From assembly GCF_003952945.1 (NCBI RefSeq), contig NZ_QXGK01000001.1, forward strand, positions 1 to 64,000: a stretch of DNA of 64,000 bases, given 5' to 3'. This stretch comes from Bifidobacterium samirii (GTDB lineage Bacteria > Actinomycetota > Actinomycetes > Actinomycetales > Bifidobacteriaceae). Below, in pieces: positions 1 to 8,631 of the stretch. The notes under the pieces were generated by a model, which worked only from the letters and a program-made list of their open reading frames with translations, made no database searches and was not told where the DNA came from. A program made the translations under genes and the position numbers. Numbering within the stretch: the first letter of the stretch is position 1; each line of letters starts with the position of its first letter.

Positions 1-127
1 GTCACGCATTACTCACCCGTTCGCCACTCTCACCAACCAGCAAGCTGGTCGGATCCCGTTCGACTTGCATGTGTTAAGCACGCCGCCAGCGTTCATCCTG
101 AGCCAGAATCGAACCCTCCACAAAAAA
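1..127 (-). rRNA. rrs: 16S ribosomal RNA, 5' end only
   Basis: Read on the minus strand, this is the start of a 16S rRNA. It contains the conserved GGTTCGATTCTGGCTCAG segment (universal 27F primer region), then the GATGAACGCTGGCGGCGTGC block, the first variable hairpin, and the GGCGAACGGGTGAGTAATGC block at the window edge. The mature 5' end is placed near 127 by comparison with other 16S genes and could be off by a few bases. The rest of the gene and operon lies outside the window. The T-rich run before GGAGGGTTCGA is typical of Bifidobacterium. Confidence 0.95.
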
Positions 128-395
128 ACAGTGAAGAGAACCAATACATTGACTCTCAAAACATAATTGACGGAACATCCTATAAGGAAGGACGTTCGCA
201 CAAAAACCCCGCTCCCCCTCGCAACGCTCTCGCGTACCCGGAACAAAACAACCGGGCGAGGAACGGACTGGCAATCATTGACTATAAAGAAGTAGTACAA
301 ACACGCTCTTGAGTTCTCAAACCACCACCACGTCAGCAGGGCGACACTCTAATCAAGGAGAAGAACCCCGCCGCGCTGAGCGGCAACAGATGAGT
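128..395 (-). other. pre-16S leader region
   Basis: About 270 bases lie between the putative rRNA promoter and the 16S start, with no protein gene on either strand. The minus strand carries TTTGAGAACTCAAGAGCG near 303-320, similar to the box-like antitermination and processing elements of actinobacterial rRNA leaders. The leader assignment rests on position and this motif. Processing stems would have to pair with sequence beyond the 16S gene, outside this window. Confidence 0.5.
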
Positions 396-424
396 AATTT
401 ACACACCCCCGGCCCCCAACGCAA
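396..424 (-). promoter_or_regulatory. candidate rRNA operon promoter
   Basis: On the minus strand a -35-like TTGCGT (419-424) and a -10-like TAAATT (396-401) are separated by exactly 17 bases, pointing toward the 16S gene about 270 bases downstream. The spacer is very G-rich. This is the best sigma70-type match I found upstream of the rRNA. Additional promoters may exist between 430 and 620. Confidence 0.5.
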
Positions 425-621
425 ATCGGGCCCGCGGAACAGGGGCAGAATCGTTGGAAACACTGGACTCCATCGGCGTGTCGCACACAGCGAAAACCGG
501 GCGGAACAGCAGTGGACAGACAACGGACAGACGTTCCAGCTACAGGAAACGGGACAACAGGGCCGCAGCGCGACCATACAATTGACGGTCGGCGGATACG
601 CGAACGGGAAAGGGGACGGTC

Positions 622-1326
622 ATGATCCGGGTGGCGGTGTGCGACGACGACGAACGGTACGCCGGATACGAGCGGGAGCTCGTCCAACGGTGGGCCGACC
701 TGCGTGGTCTCGACGTGCACGTCGACGTGTTCCCGTCGGCCGAGACGTTCCTGTCACGCTACGAGACGCACCGCGACTACGACATCCTGCTGCTCGACGT
801 GGAAATGGGGCGGATGGACGGCGTCACACTCGCCCGCACCATCCGACGGCAATCCGGTGACGCATCACCGCAGATCGTATTCGTCACCGGATACGACGAC
901 TACATCGCCGACGGATACGATGTGGAAGCACTGCACTATCTCATCAAACCCGTCGACGAAGCGAAGACGGCCGCCGTGCTCGACCGGGCGGCGCAGCGCA
1001 TCGCCGGCAACGAGCGATGCCTCAACCTGCAATGCGTGGACGGCATCGTCCGCATCCCCATCCATCAGGTGCGCTACGTCGACGTGGCGCAGAAGAACTA
1101 TGCGACCGTCCACGCCGACCGCGACCACACCGTCAAACGGCCCCTGTCCGACTTCGAACCCGAACTGCGGCCCGCGTTCTTCCGCGCCGGACGGGCGCTC
1201 ATCGTCAACCTCAACGCGATACGGCGCGTCACCCGCACACGCATCGAACTGACCGACGGCACGGTCCTGCCATTGGCGCGCAGCGCCTACGAACCACTCA
1301 ACCGGGCCATCATCGAAAGGACCTGA
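622..1326 (+). CDS. LytTR-family response regulator
   Basis: A 234-residue two-component response regulator. The N-terminal receiver domain (about 1-120) has the acidic pair in VAVCDDDE and the phospho-acceptor Asp59 in LLLDVEMGRMDG. The C-terminal third (about 135-230) is a LytTR DNA-binding domain with the typical RYVDVAQKNYATVHA and FFRAGRALIVNLNAI segments. It is the first gene of a run: the kinase starts one base after its stop and two ABC half-transporters follow. Regulators of this AgrA/LytR type usually control adjacent exporter or peptide genes, so it probably controls the ABC genes. The regulon is inferred from gene order only. Confidence 0.93.
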   Translation: MIRVAVCDDDERYAGYERELVQRWADLRGLDVHVDVFPSAETFLSRYETHRDYDILLLDVEMGRMDGVTLARTIRRQSGDASPQIVFVTGYDDYIADGYDVEALHYLIKPVDEAKTAAVLDRAAQRIAGNERCLNLQCVDGIVRIPIHQVRYVDVAQKNYATVHADRDHTVKRPLSDFEPELRPAFFRAGRALIVNLNAIRRVTRTRIELTDGTVLPLARSAYEPLNRAIIERT

Positions 1327-1327
1327 C

Positions 1328-2035
1328 ATGGCAGTAACGACACCCGGCGAACACCGGCATCGGCTCCCCCGGATCAGACTGCGCGGACGCGCGCAACGCG
1401 AGCTCGCCGCCTACCAGCGCAGCCTGCTCGACACGCACCATCACGAGGTCGAAACCATGTACGCGCGCATGCGCACCTGGCGACACGACTACCGCAACCA
1501 TCTGCAGACCATGAAGGCGCTGGCCGACCAAGGCGATCTGGACGCGCTGCGACGTTACCTCGACGAACTCGACGACCAGCTCACCGCCCTCGACTCCCCC
1601 ATACGATCCGGCAACGCCATGGCCGACGCGATCCTGAGCAGCAAGATGGCGCTGGCGCAATCGCAGGGCATCGACGTACGGGTCGACGCGCACATCCCCG
1701 TACGGCTGCGCGTCGGAGAACTCGACCTGTGCGCCGTCATCGGCAACCTGTTCGACAACGCCATCGAAGCGACCCGGCCGCTCCCCGACGGCGAGCGCCT
1801 CATCCGCGTCTACATGGACATGAAAGGCACGCAACTGTACATCTCGTTCACCAACACGACCGCGAGCGCCAAACTGGGAGGGATACGGGGACGGTTCGCA
1901 TCCACCAAACGCGGAGCCGGGCACGGGTTCGGCCTGCTGAGCGTCGACCGGATCGTCGAGGCGGCCGGCGGGTATCTGAGCCGCAACAGCGAGGACGGGG
2001 CGTTCACGACGGAGATCCTGCTGCCGCAGGAGTAG
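1328..2035 (+). CDS. soluble GHKL-type sensor histidine kinase
   Basis: A 235-residue kinase translated from an ATG one base after the response regulator stop, with AAAGGACC as ribosome site. A short coiled region precedes the phospho-acceptor box WRHDYRNHLQ (His53), followed by the N box NLFDNAIEA and the G box GHGFGLLSVDRIV, the order seen in AgrC/DcuS-like GHKL kinases. Unlike AgrC there is no membrane-spanning or sensor domain: the N-terminus is basic and hydrophilic. It should be cytosolic and may sense its signal through a partner such as the neighbouring transporters. The partner is the LytTR regulator by operon structure. Confidence 0.9.
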   Translation: MAVTTPGEHRHRLPRIRLRGRAQRELAAYQRSLLDTHHHEVETMYARMRTWRHDYRNHLQTMKALADQGDLDALRRYLDELDDQLTALDSPIRSGNAMADAILSSKMALAQSQGIDVRVDAHIPVRLRVGELDLCAVIGNLFDNAIEATRPLPDGERLIRVYMDMKGTQLYISFTNTTASAKLGGIRGRFASTKRGAGHGFGLLSVDRIVEAAGGYLSRNSEDGAFTTEILLPQE

Positions 2036-2171
2036 GCGATGGCCATAAATTCACGGCATGCCGTTGTCCGTCGACCGCGTGTCGGCACCCGGATCAGGCG
2101 TGTCGGCACCGATGGGAGACGATACGGGAGCAGACGGCGTATCACAGGATCCACAAGGAAAGGGGAACCGT

Positions 2172-4022
2172 ATGGACGACAACGACGGCAACAATCAAAT
2201 GCAATCCTCGGATGCGCACGCACCGGAACGACCTCGCTACGGCATGTGGCGCAACAGCGCGTTCATGGTGCGACTGGCATGGTGCAACGCGCGCGTCGTG
2301 CCGTTCATCGTCGTGGCGATGGCGCTCGCCGCGGCCGGACGGTCCATCACCGAACTGTACGTCGGACCGACCGTGCTGAATCGGATCGAAACGCACGCGT
2401 CCCCCGTCCTGCTGCTCGCCACCATCGGCGTGTTCACCGCGACGCTGACCGTGTTCGCCGCGGTACGCGCCTACTTCGACGTGTGCAGCGAAACCGGACG
2501 CATCGCCACCCGGATCGCGCTGCTCAGACTCATCAACGGCAAATCCGCGTCCACCGCATACGCCAATACGCTCGACACGCGCTTCCGGGCCAGCGAGGAA
2601 CAGTCCGCGCAGGCGTGCAACAGCAACTGGACCGCCACCGAACGTATCTGGGACACGTGGACCGTCCTGTTGACCGACATCGTCGGATTCGTCGCCTACC
2701 TGAGCGTGCTGTCCGGCCTCGACCCGCGGCTCATCGCGCTCATCCTCGCGACGTCGCTCGCCGCATACCTGCCGGGCAAACGCATCAACGAATGGGGATT
2801 CCGGCATCGGCGCGAACTGCAGGCGCGGCGCAAACGGCTCGGCTACCTGTACACGCTCGGCGACGAGCCACGATATGCCAAAGACATACGTATCTTCGGC
2901 CTGAGCGGATGGATCGGCGAACTGCGCGACGGCGCCGTACGCGCGATGGCATCGTTCCTGCACCGGCGCGAACGCATCCACCTGTGGGCCAACGTCATCG
3001 ACGTGGCGCTCGCATTCGCGCGCAACGGCATCGCCTACGCCTACCTGCTGCACCTCACGCTCGACCAGGGACTGTCCGCCTCACGGTTCCTGCTGTACGC
3101 GACCGCGGTCAGCGGATTCACCACGTGGGTGACGGACATCCTCGACCGGTTCGGCGAACTCAACCGGCAGAGCCTCGAAATCTCAGCGATACGCGAATTC
3201 CTCGAATGGCCCGAACCCGCCGGCATGGAAGGCGGCGAAGCGTTGCACGCCATCCCCGGGCATGAGTACGCGATCGCATTCGACCACGTGTCATACCGGT
3301 ATCCGGGCGCCGACCACGACAGCGTGCACGACATCGACCTGACCATCCAGCCCGGCGAGAGCATCGCCATCGTCGGACTCAACGGCGCCGGCAAGACCAC
3401 GCTCGTCAAACTCGCCTGCGGACTGCTCGACCCGACCGAAGGACGCGTCCTGCTCGACGGCATCGACATCCGCCGATACGCCCGACGCGACTACTACGAA
3501 CTGTTCGCCACCGTATTCCAGGACTTCAGCGTGCTCGACACGACCATCGCACAGAACGTCGCGCAACGCATCGACGGCATCGACACGCGCCGCGTCATCG
3601 ACTGCCTCGACCAAGCGGGACTGGGCGACACGGTCCGATCCCTGCCCGACGGCGCCGACACGCATCTGGGACGATCCATATACGAAGACGGCATCGAACT
3701 CTCCGGCGGACAGACGCAACGGCTCATGCTCGCCCGCGCCCTCTACCGGAACGCGCCCATCCTACTGCTCGACGAACCCACCGCCGCACTCGACCCCATC
3801 GCCGAAGACGACATCTACCGCCACTACCAGGCCATGACCGACGGACGGACATCCATGTTCATCTCGCACCGGCTCGCATCCACCCGCTTCTGCGAGCGCA
3901 TCCTGGTCATGGATGACGGGCGCATCACCGAAGAAGGCACGCACGACTCGCTCCTCGCTGCGAACGGCGCATACGCGCGACTGTTCGACGTGCAAAGCCG
4001 CTACTACCGACACGACGCCTAG
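2172..4022 (+). CDS. ABC half-transporter, permease plus ATPase (first of pair)
   Basis: A 616-residue type-IV ABC half-transporter. I start it at the ATG at 2172 because AAGGAAAGGGGAACCGT precedes it; a longer in-frame reading from 2058 has no ribosome site. The N-terminal half is the membrane domain with several hydrophobic helices (about 25-320). The C-terminal half is the nucleotide-binding domain with Walker A GLNGAGKTTLVK, signature LSGGQTQR, Walker B ILLLDEPTAALD and the switch His in FISHR. It lies directly downstream of the two-component genes and ten bases before a homologous half-transporter, so the two likely form a heterodimer exporting a peptide or lipid. The substrate cannot be read from sequence. 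Confidence 0.92.
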   Translation: MDDNDGNNQMQSSDAHAPERPRYGMWRNSAFMVRLAWCNARVVPFIVVAMALAAAGRSITELYVGPTVLNRIETHASPVLLLATIGVFTATLTVFAAVRAYFDVCSETGRIATRIALLRLINGKSASTAYANTLDTRFRASEEQSAQACNSNWTATERIWDTWTVLLTDIVGFVAYLSVLSGLDPRLIALILATSLAAYLPGKRINEWGFRHRRELQARRKRLGYLYTLGDEPRYAKDIRIFGLSGWIGELRDGAVRAMASFLHRRERIHLWANVIDVALAFARNGIAYAYLLHLTLDQGLSASRFLLYATAVSGFTTWVTDILDRFGELNRQSLEISAIREFLEWPEPAGMEGGEALHAIPGHEYAIAFDHVSYRYPGADHDSVHDIDLTIQPGESIAIVGLNGAGKTTLVKLACGLLDPTEGRVLLDGIDIRRYARRDYYELFATVFQDFSVLDTTIAQNVAQRIDGIDTRRVIDCLDQAGLGDTVRSLPDGADTHLGRSIYEDGIELSGGQTQRLMLARALYRNAPILLLDEPTAALDPIAEDDIYRHYQAMTDGRTSMFISHRLASTRFCERILVMDDGRITEEGTHDSLLAANGAYARLFDVQSRYYRHDA

Positions 4023-4031
4023 GAGAACACC

Positions 4032-6005
4032 ATGACCGACAACACGACGACGGACGACGACACCATGACGCAAGACGACATGACCGAAGACACCACCGAC
4101 CCAGCGGATACGCGCACGCCCCGCACCAGCCGCATCCGCACACTCGCCCACGCTCTCGCCCGCGCATGGAGACACAACCTGCGCGCGACACGGATCGTCG
4201 CCGGCATCCGACCACACTGGCTCGCCGCGACCGCACTGCACGCGGCGCTCGCCGCCGCACTCCCCTACGTGACGATATGGTGTTCGGCACGGCTCATCGA
4301 CGAACTCGCCGGAGCGCGCAACCCGGACGAGCTGGCCAGACGAGCCCTCACGCTCGTCGTGGCGACGGCGGCGTTCACGCTGCTCACCGCCACGGCCGAG
4401 CATTGGAAAAACGCCGAGAACGAGATGATCGAAACGATGTTCCGCCAGCCGGTCACCGACAAGCTCATGACGATGGACTTCCCGATCGTCGACGACCAGC
4501 GTACTGCCGACGCGGTCGAACGCATCCGGGAAAGCGACAATTTCGCCGGCAAAGGAATACCGCAGACACTGATGATCTTCGAAAACGGGATGCCGGCGCT
4601 GTTCCAGCTGATCGGCGGCATCATCCTGTCCGCAGGCCTGTTCATCTCGCCGGTTCCGCAGGCCGACGGCTGGACGGCGGCGCTCGCCGGACCGTGGATG
4701 TCCGTCGTGATGTTCGCGCTCATGATCGGTGCGGCGGTCGCGTCGGCGGCGTGCGCGAACCGGTCCGGCTCCTACTGGGCGAAATTCGATGAGGAAGGAC
4801 GGTTCGGCAACCGGCTGTTCGCGTTCTTCGGCATCGAACTGCCGTACAGTCCCAAGCGTGCGATGGACGTGCGCATCTACCGTCAGCTCGAACGGGTGGG
4901 CCTGCCCGGCTGGGAGCGCAACCCGTTCACCGAAGGACCGATCGTGCGCGCCAGCTACGGTCCGATGGGATTGTGGATGGCCGCGTCGGCCGCCATCACC
5001 ACCATGCTGACCGGCATCGTGTACGTGTTCGTCGCCTGCAAGGCGTGGGCCGGCGCGTTCGGCATCGGTTCGGCAGCCCAATACGTGGGCGCGATCACCA
5101 CGATGTTCCTCGGCATCGCGCAGCTCATGCAATCCTTCGGCGACATGGTCAACAACGTCGAATTCCTCGACCGGCAGTTCACGTTCCTCGACACGCCCAA
5201 CCGCATGTATCAGGGGTCGCTCACCACCGAAAAACGCAACGACCGCCAATACGACGTGGAATTCCAGAACGTGTCGTTCCGATATCCGAACGCGCCGGAC
5301 GGCACATGGGCACTGCGCCACATCAACCTGCGGTTCCGCATCGGCAGCCGGCTCGCCGTCGTCGGCGAGAACGGCAGCGGCAAGACCACGTTCATCAAAC
5401 TGCTGTGCCGTCTGTACGATCCGACCGAAGGGCGCATCCTGCTCAACGGCATCGACATCCGCAAATACCGGTACGACGAGTACATGCGCATCTTCGCCGT
5501 CGTCTTCCAGGACTTCCAGCTGTTCGCCCTGCCGTTGGCGCAGAACGTCGCCTCCAGCGCCCACTACGATCCGCAGCGCGTACGCGACTGTCTGGAAAAG
5601 GCCGGATTCGGCGAACGGCTCGCCTCGCTGCCCGACGGATTGGACACGAGCCTGTACCGCGACCTCGACGAGCGCGGCGTGCAGATATCCGGCGGCGAAG
5701 CGCAGAAGATCGCCATCGCACGCGCGCTCTACCAGGATGCGCCGTTCATCATCCTCGACGAGCCGACCGCGGCGCTCGACCCCGTCGCCGAAGCGCAGGT
5801 CTACGCGAAATTCGACCAGATCGCCGGCGACAAGACCGCCGTGTACATCAGCCACCGGCTGTCGTCATGCCGATTCTGCGACGACATCGCCGTATTCGAC
5901 CACGGCAGCATCATCCAGCAGGGACCGCACGAACGGCTGCTGGCCGATGTCGGCGGCAAATACCGGGAGCTGTGGCAGGCGCAGGCGCAATACTATGCAC
6001 AGTGA
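4032..6005 (+). CDS. ABC half-transporter, permease plus ATPase (second of pair)
   Basis: A 657-residue ABC half-transporter behind an AGGAGAACACC ribosome site. A hydrophilic, Asp/Thr-rich N-terminal extension of about 45 residues precedes the membrane domain. The ATPase domain has Walker A GENGSGKTTFIK, signature ISGGEAQK, Walker B FIILDEPTAALD and the switch His in YISHR, so both halves of the pair look catalytically complete. It shares the DPTEGR.LL.GIDIR block with the preceding transporter, showing the two are paralogues. It is the last gene of the regulator-kinase-ABC-ABC operon. Confidence 0.92.
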   Translation: MTDNTTTDDDTMTQDDMTEDTTDPADTRTPRTSRIRTLAHALARAWRHNLRATRIVAGIRPHWLAATALHAALAAALPYVTIWCSARLIDELAGARNPDELARRALTLVVATAAFTLLTATAEHWKNAENEMIETMFRQPVTDKLMTMDFPIVDDQRTADAVERIRESDNFAGKGIPQTLMIFENGMPALFQLIGGIILSAGLFISPVPQADGWTAALAGPWMSVVMFALMIGAAVASAACANRSGSYWAKFDEEGRFGNRLFAFFGIELPYSPKRAMDVRIYRQLERVGLPGWERNPFTEGPIVRASYGPMGLWMAASAAITTMLTGIVYVFVACKAWAGAFGIGSAAQYVGAITTMFLGIAQLMQSFGDMVNNVEFLDRQFTFLDTPNRMYQGSLTTEKRNDRQYDVEFQNVSFRYPNAPDGTWALRHINLRFRIGSRLAVVGENGSGKTTFIKLLCRLYDPTEGRILLNGIDIRKYRYDEYMRIFAVVFQDFQLFALPLAQNVASSAHYDPQRVRDCLEKAGFGERLASLPDGLDTSLYRDLDERGVQISGGEAQKIAIARALYQDAPFIILDEPTAALDPVAEAQVYAKFDQIAGDKTAVYISHRLSSCRFCDDIAVFDHGSIIQQGPHERLLADVGGKYRELWQAQAQYYAQ

Positions 6006-6079
6006 CGCGGCCAGATATGGCGGGACGCAGGCATGACGGTCTGCGGCGGTGGCGTTGGTACCGTTGCTATCGTGGAGTC

Positions 6080-6670
6080 ATGGACGAAACGACGAACACG
6101 ATCATGACGACTATGACCCCCGTGGCTACGACCGGCACTGACGGTACCGACGCCGCCGGCGATCCCCTGCCCACGCGACTCGACATCGGACAGGCCGCGC
6201 CCGATTTCACCCTGCCGGCGGTCATGCCGGACGGAACGACGACGGGCATCACCCTGTCGGATGTGCTTGCGCAGCGGAGACGGCGCGTGATCCTGTACTG
6301 CTATCCGGCGGCGATGACGCCGGGATGCACCACACAGGCATGCGACTTCCGCGACAACATCGCCCGACTGGGCGGCATGGGATACACCGTGCTCGGCATG
6401 TCGAAGGATCCGATCGACAAGCTCGAACGGTTCCGGCAGCGCGACCAGCTGACGTTCCCGCTCCTGTCCGACCCGGACCTGCGCGTCCACCGCCTGTACG
6501 GCGCGTACGGCGAGAAGAAACTGTACGGCCGCACGCACGTCGGCGTCCTGCGATCCACGTTCGTCATCGGCACCGACGGGCGCATCGAACTCGCACGCTA
6601 CAACGTGCGCGCCAAAGGCCACATCGACTCCCTCATCAAGGCACTCGGCAAACTGGACGACGCCCGATGA
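6080..6670 (+). CDS. bcp: thioredoxin-dependent peroxiredoxin, Bcp/PrxQ type
   Basis: A 196-residue protein with the thioredoxin-fold peroxiredoxin core: APDFTLPAV near the start, then the peroxidatic Cys83 in MTPGCTTQACDFRD with a second Cys88 five residues on. That CxxxxC spacing is typical of atypical 2-Cys Bcp enzymes, which reduce hydrogen and alkyl peroxides with electrons from thioredoxin. The later segments FPLLSDPDLRVHRLYGAYGEK and RSTFVIGTDGRI also fit. The first 35 or so residues are a low-complexity Thr/Asp-rich extension. The start (ATG at 6080, weak GTGGAG site) is the first reasonable one. It follows the ABC gene by 74 bases. Confidence 0.92.
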   Translation: MDETTNTIMTTMTPVATTGTDGTDAAGDPLPTRLDIGQAAPDFTLPAVMPDGTTTGITLSDVLAQRRRRVILYCYPAAMTPGCTTQACDFRDNIARLGGMGYTVLGMSKDPIDKLERFRQRDQLTFPLLSDPDLRVHRLYGAYGEKKLYGRTHVGVLRSTFVIGTDGRIELARYNVRAKGHIDSLIKALGKLDDAR

Positions 6671-6689
6671 GATGAACGAACCGGCAAGA

Positions 6690-7430
6690 ATGGAGGCAAA
6701 CCACATAAGCAGCATCTACGACGACAGCGAATTCTTCGCAAAATACGCGAACATGGCACGAAGCAAAGGCGGCCTGCAAGCTGCCGGGGAATGACATCAG
6801 CTGCAGCCCCTGTTCCCCGACCTGCGCGGCCGGAAGGTATTGGATCTGGGCTGCGGCTATGGGTGGCACTGCGCGTACGCCGCGCGCATGGGAGCCACCG
6901 CGGTTCTCCGGCATCGACGGCAGCGAACGCATGATCGTGAAGGCCAGAGCCATCAACGCCGGTGAACGCATCACGTATGAGGTCTGTGATATCGAGGAAT
7001 ACGCGTACCCCGAACGGCATATGATGTAGTCGTCTCCAATCTGGTCCTGCACTATATCGAGGATCTGGACGGCATCTACCGCAAGGTGCATCGCACGTTG
7101 ACCGACGGTGGATGCTTCCTCTTCAACATCGAACATCCGACCTTCACCGCCGGCGTCGACGAAGACTGGATCTACGACGCGGACGGCAACCCAGCATACT
7201 GGCCAATCGACCGATACTACTATCCCGGCGAACGGGAGACGAACTTCCTCGGCCATCGGGTGGCTAAGTACCATCACACCCTGACCCAGATCCTGAACCC
7301 GCTGATAGCCGCCGGATTCCGAATCGAAGCCGTCGAATAGGCGACGCCTCCCGCCGACATGCTGGACATTCCGGGAATGCGCGACGAAATGCGTCGTCCC
7401 ATGATGCTGCTGGTAAAAGCCAGAAAAAGA
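6690..7430 (+). pseudogene. decayed class I SAM-dependent methyltransferase
   Basis: The reading frame begins at an ATG at 6690 (MEANHISSIYDD...) and stops at an in-frame TGA at 6792, where relatives have a Trp codon before HQLQPLFPDL. The next part, KVLDLGCGYGWHCAYAA, is the SAM-binding glycine motif. The frame then shifts near 6910 (before GIDGSERMIVKA) and again near 7020, continuing as VVVSNLVLHYIEDL and the VHRTLTDGGCFLFNIEHP block. A TAG at 7338 interrupts the C-terminus (MLDIPGMRDEMRRPMMLLVKARK). Two nonsense codons and two frameshifts in one gene make sequencing error unlikely, so it is a pseudogene of a UbiE-like small methyltransferase. Confidence 0.88.
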
Positions 7431-7433
7431 ATC

Positions 7434-7461
7434 GAAGCTCCGGAGATTATTCCGGAGCTTC
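7434..7461 (+). terminator. hairpin after methyltransferase relic
   Basis: A perfect 11-bp inverted repeat (GAAGCTCCGGA / TCCGGAGCTTC) with a 6-base loop lies at the end of the broken gene. The following sequence is only moderately T-rich (GTATCTTGCTGTCTTGC), so termination would be imperfect. It overlaps the codons read past the last intact part of the methyltransferase. Confidence 0.6.
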
Positions 7462-7622
7462 GTATCTTGCTGTCTTGCTGAAAAAAACAGTGGCTCCTCA
7501 GAAAAAGCACGGAATCACAATCCCGTGCCAACAGTCGTAATAGACATCAATAGCATGGCTGAGGCTCAGTCTCAATGAGAAGAGTCCTTCACCCAACTTG
7601 ATGCAGGACTCTTTCTCCGATA

Positions 7623-8477
7623 TCACGAATATGAAGGGCGAATCAATTCCGGGGGCTGATCCAACAGCTTCTTCTGTTGCTCAAATTGTTGCTCAAGTCG
7701 ATGCCAGCAAGGGGCGGTACAGCAATGGGCCGGTCGATACTGCTTGCGGGCCTTCGAAGATAGCGGCTGGTCGCACATTCGACATTTATCACCAGGATTG
7801 GCGGGAGTCTCGTACAACGCATTTATCCATTCCTCGATTGTGGCGTCCGGCATTGCTTCGATGACGCTTCGCATATCGGTCGGGATGGTTTTGTCCGAAA
7901 CGACGTTACGGAACGCAATGCCACGGCTAATGTCTTGCAACGTCGATGCGTTTACCAGCCTAGCTAGTGATACCAGCAATTCACCACACTTCTGCGCATC
8001 ATATGCGGCAGTGTGATAAAGGGATGCGTTCCAATCTATCCCCTGCGCTTTGCACATGCTGCTTAGCGTATGTTTTCCTTTCCCCTGGCGATTGGGAAAC
8101 ATCAGTTTCGACAATGAGTAAGTGCAGAGGTAATCAAAGGGGCGATACGCCAGATCATAGGAATCACATGCCTTTTCCAAGTGGGGAAGATCGGCACTCT
8201 TGGCGTTATGGAATGCGAGTACGTCTTCACCGGTGAAGTCCAGAAAGTCATCGTAAATGTCGCACCATTCGGGTTCGAACATAACGTCTTCAAAGGTAAC
8301 ATGGTTCTTCTTGATGGCCCATTGCTCCCACTGGGAGTACGGAGTTTGAGGTCGCACTTTGACGTCAAATGCTTCTTGCGGCTTTCCGTCTCGGAATCGT
8401 ACTGCTCCAACCGAGCAGATTGCAGCACCCTGGTTAGCAACCCATTCAAGGTCCACTGCGGTGAAGTCTAGTGGCAT
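7623..8477 (-). CDS. DEDD-family 3'-5' exonuclease with C-terminal Cys/His cluster
   Basis: A 284-residue protein. The N-terminal 170 residues match the RNase T / DNA polymerase III epsilon exonuclease fold: FTAVDLEWV (Asp9, Glu11), VLAFHNAKSADLPHLEKA for the second acidic motif, and HTAAYDAQKC for the HxxxxD third motif. The C-terminus has CRMCDQPLS...HCCTAPCWH, a probable zinc-binding cluster not usual in epsilon proteins. A clear AAGGAGG site precedes the ATG. The gene is visibly more AT-rich than its neighbours and sits between a pseudogene and an insertion sequence, suggesting horizontal acquisition. A role in phage defence or DNA repair is possible but not shown. Confidence 0.85.
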   Translation of the reverse strand: MPLDFTAVDLEWVANQGAAICSVGAVRFRDGKPQEAFDVKVRPQTPYSQWEQWAIKKNHVTFEDVMFEPEWCDIYDDFLDFTGEDVLAFHNAKSADLPHLEKACDSYDLAYRPFDYLCTYSLSKLMFPNRQGKGKHTLSSMCKAQGIDWNASLYHTAAYDAQKCGELLVSLARLVNASTLQDISRGIAFRNVVSDKTIPTDMRSVIEAMPDATIEEWINALYETPANPGDKCRMCDQPLSSKARKQYRPAHCCTAPCWHRLEQQFEQQKKLLDQPPELIRPSYS

Positions 8478-8574
8478 ATGTACTGAACCTCCTTACTCAG
8501 TTTCTGCATATTCCGACCTCGTCTAGGATATCTGCGTCCACAGCCGTGGGTAGACGCTAGCTGTCATAGCCTTA

Positions 8575-8603
8575 AAATTATCACCGTCACTAAATTTTAT
8601 CAA
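8575..8603 (-). promoter_or_regulatory. promoter of the exonuclease gene
   Basis: On the minus strand TTGATA (8598-8603) and TAATTT (8575-8580) are spaced by exactly 17 bases in an AT-rich stretch, about 95 bases upstream of the exonuclease ATG. The predicted leader contains an imperfect GCGTC...GACGC stem near 8533-8557. The insertion sequence begins only about 30 bases further upstream and leaves the promoter intact. Confidence 0.6.
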
Positions 8604-8631
8604 CCTGAAAATGTGTCGAGGTGATGTTCAG

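Noticed and set aside
309-860. Open frame between the rRNA promoter region and the response regulator
   Set aside because: Low-complexity Arg/Gly/Thr sequence that runs into another frame of the response regulator; no ribosome site.
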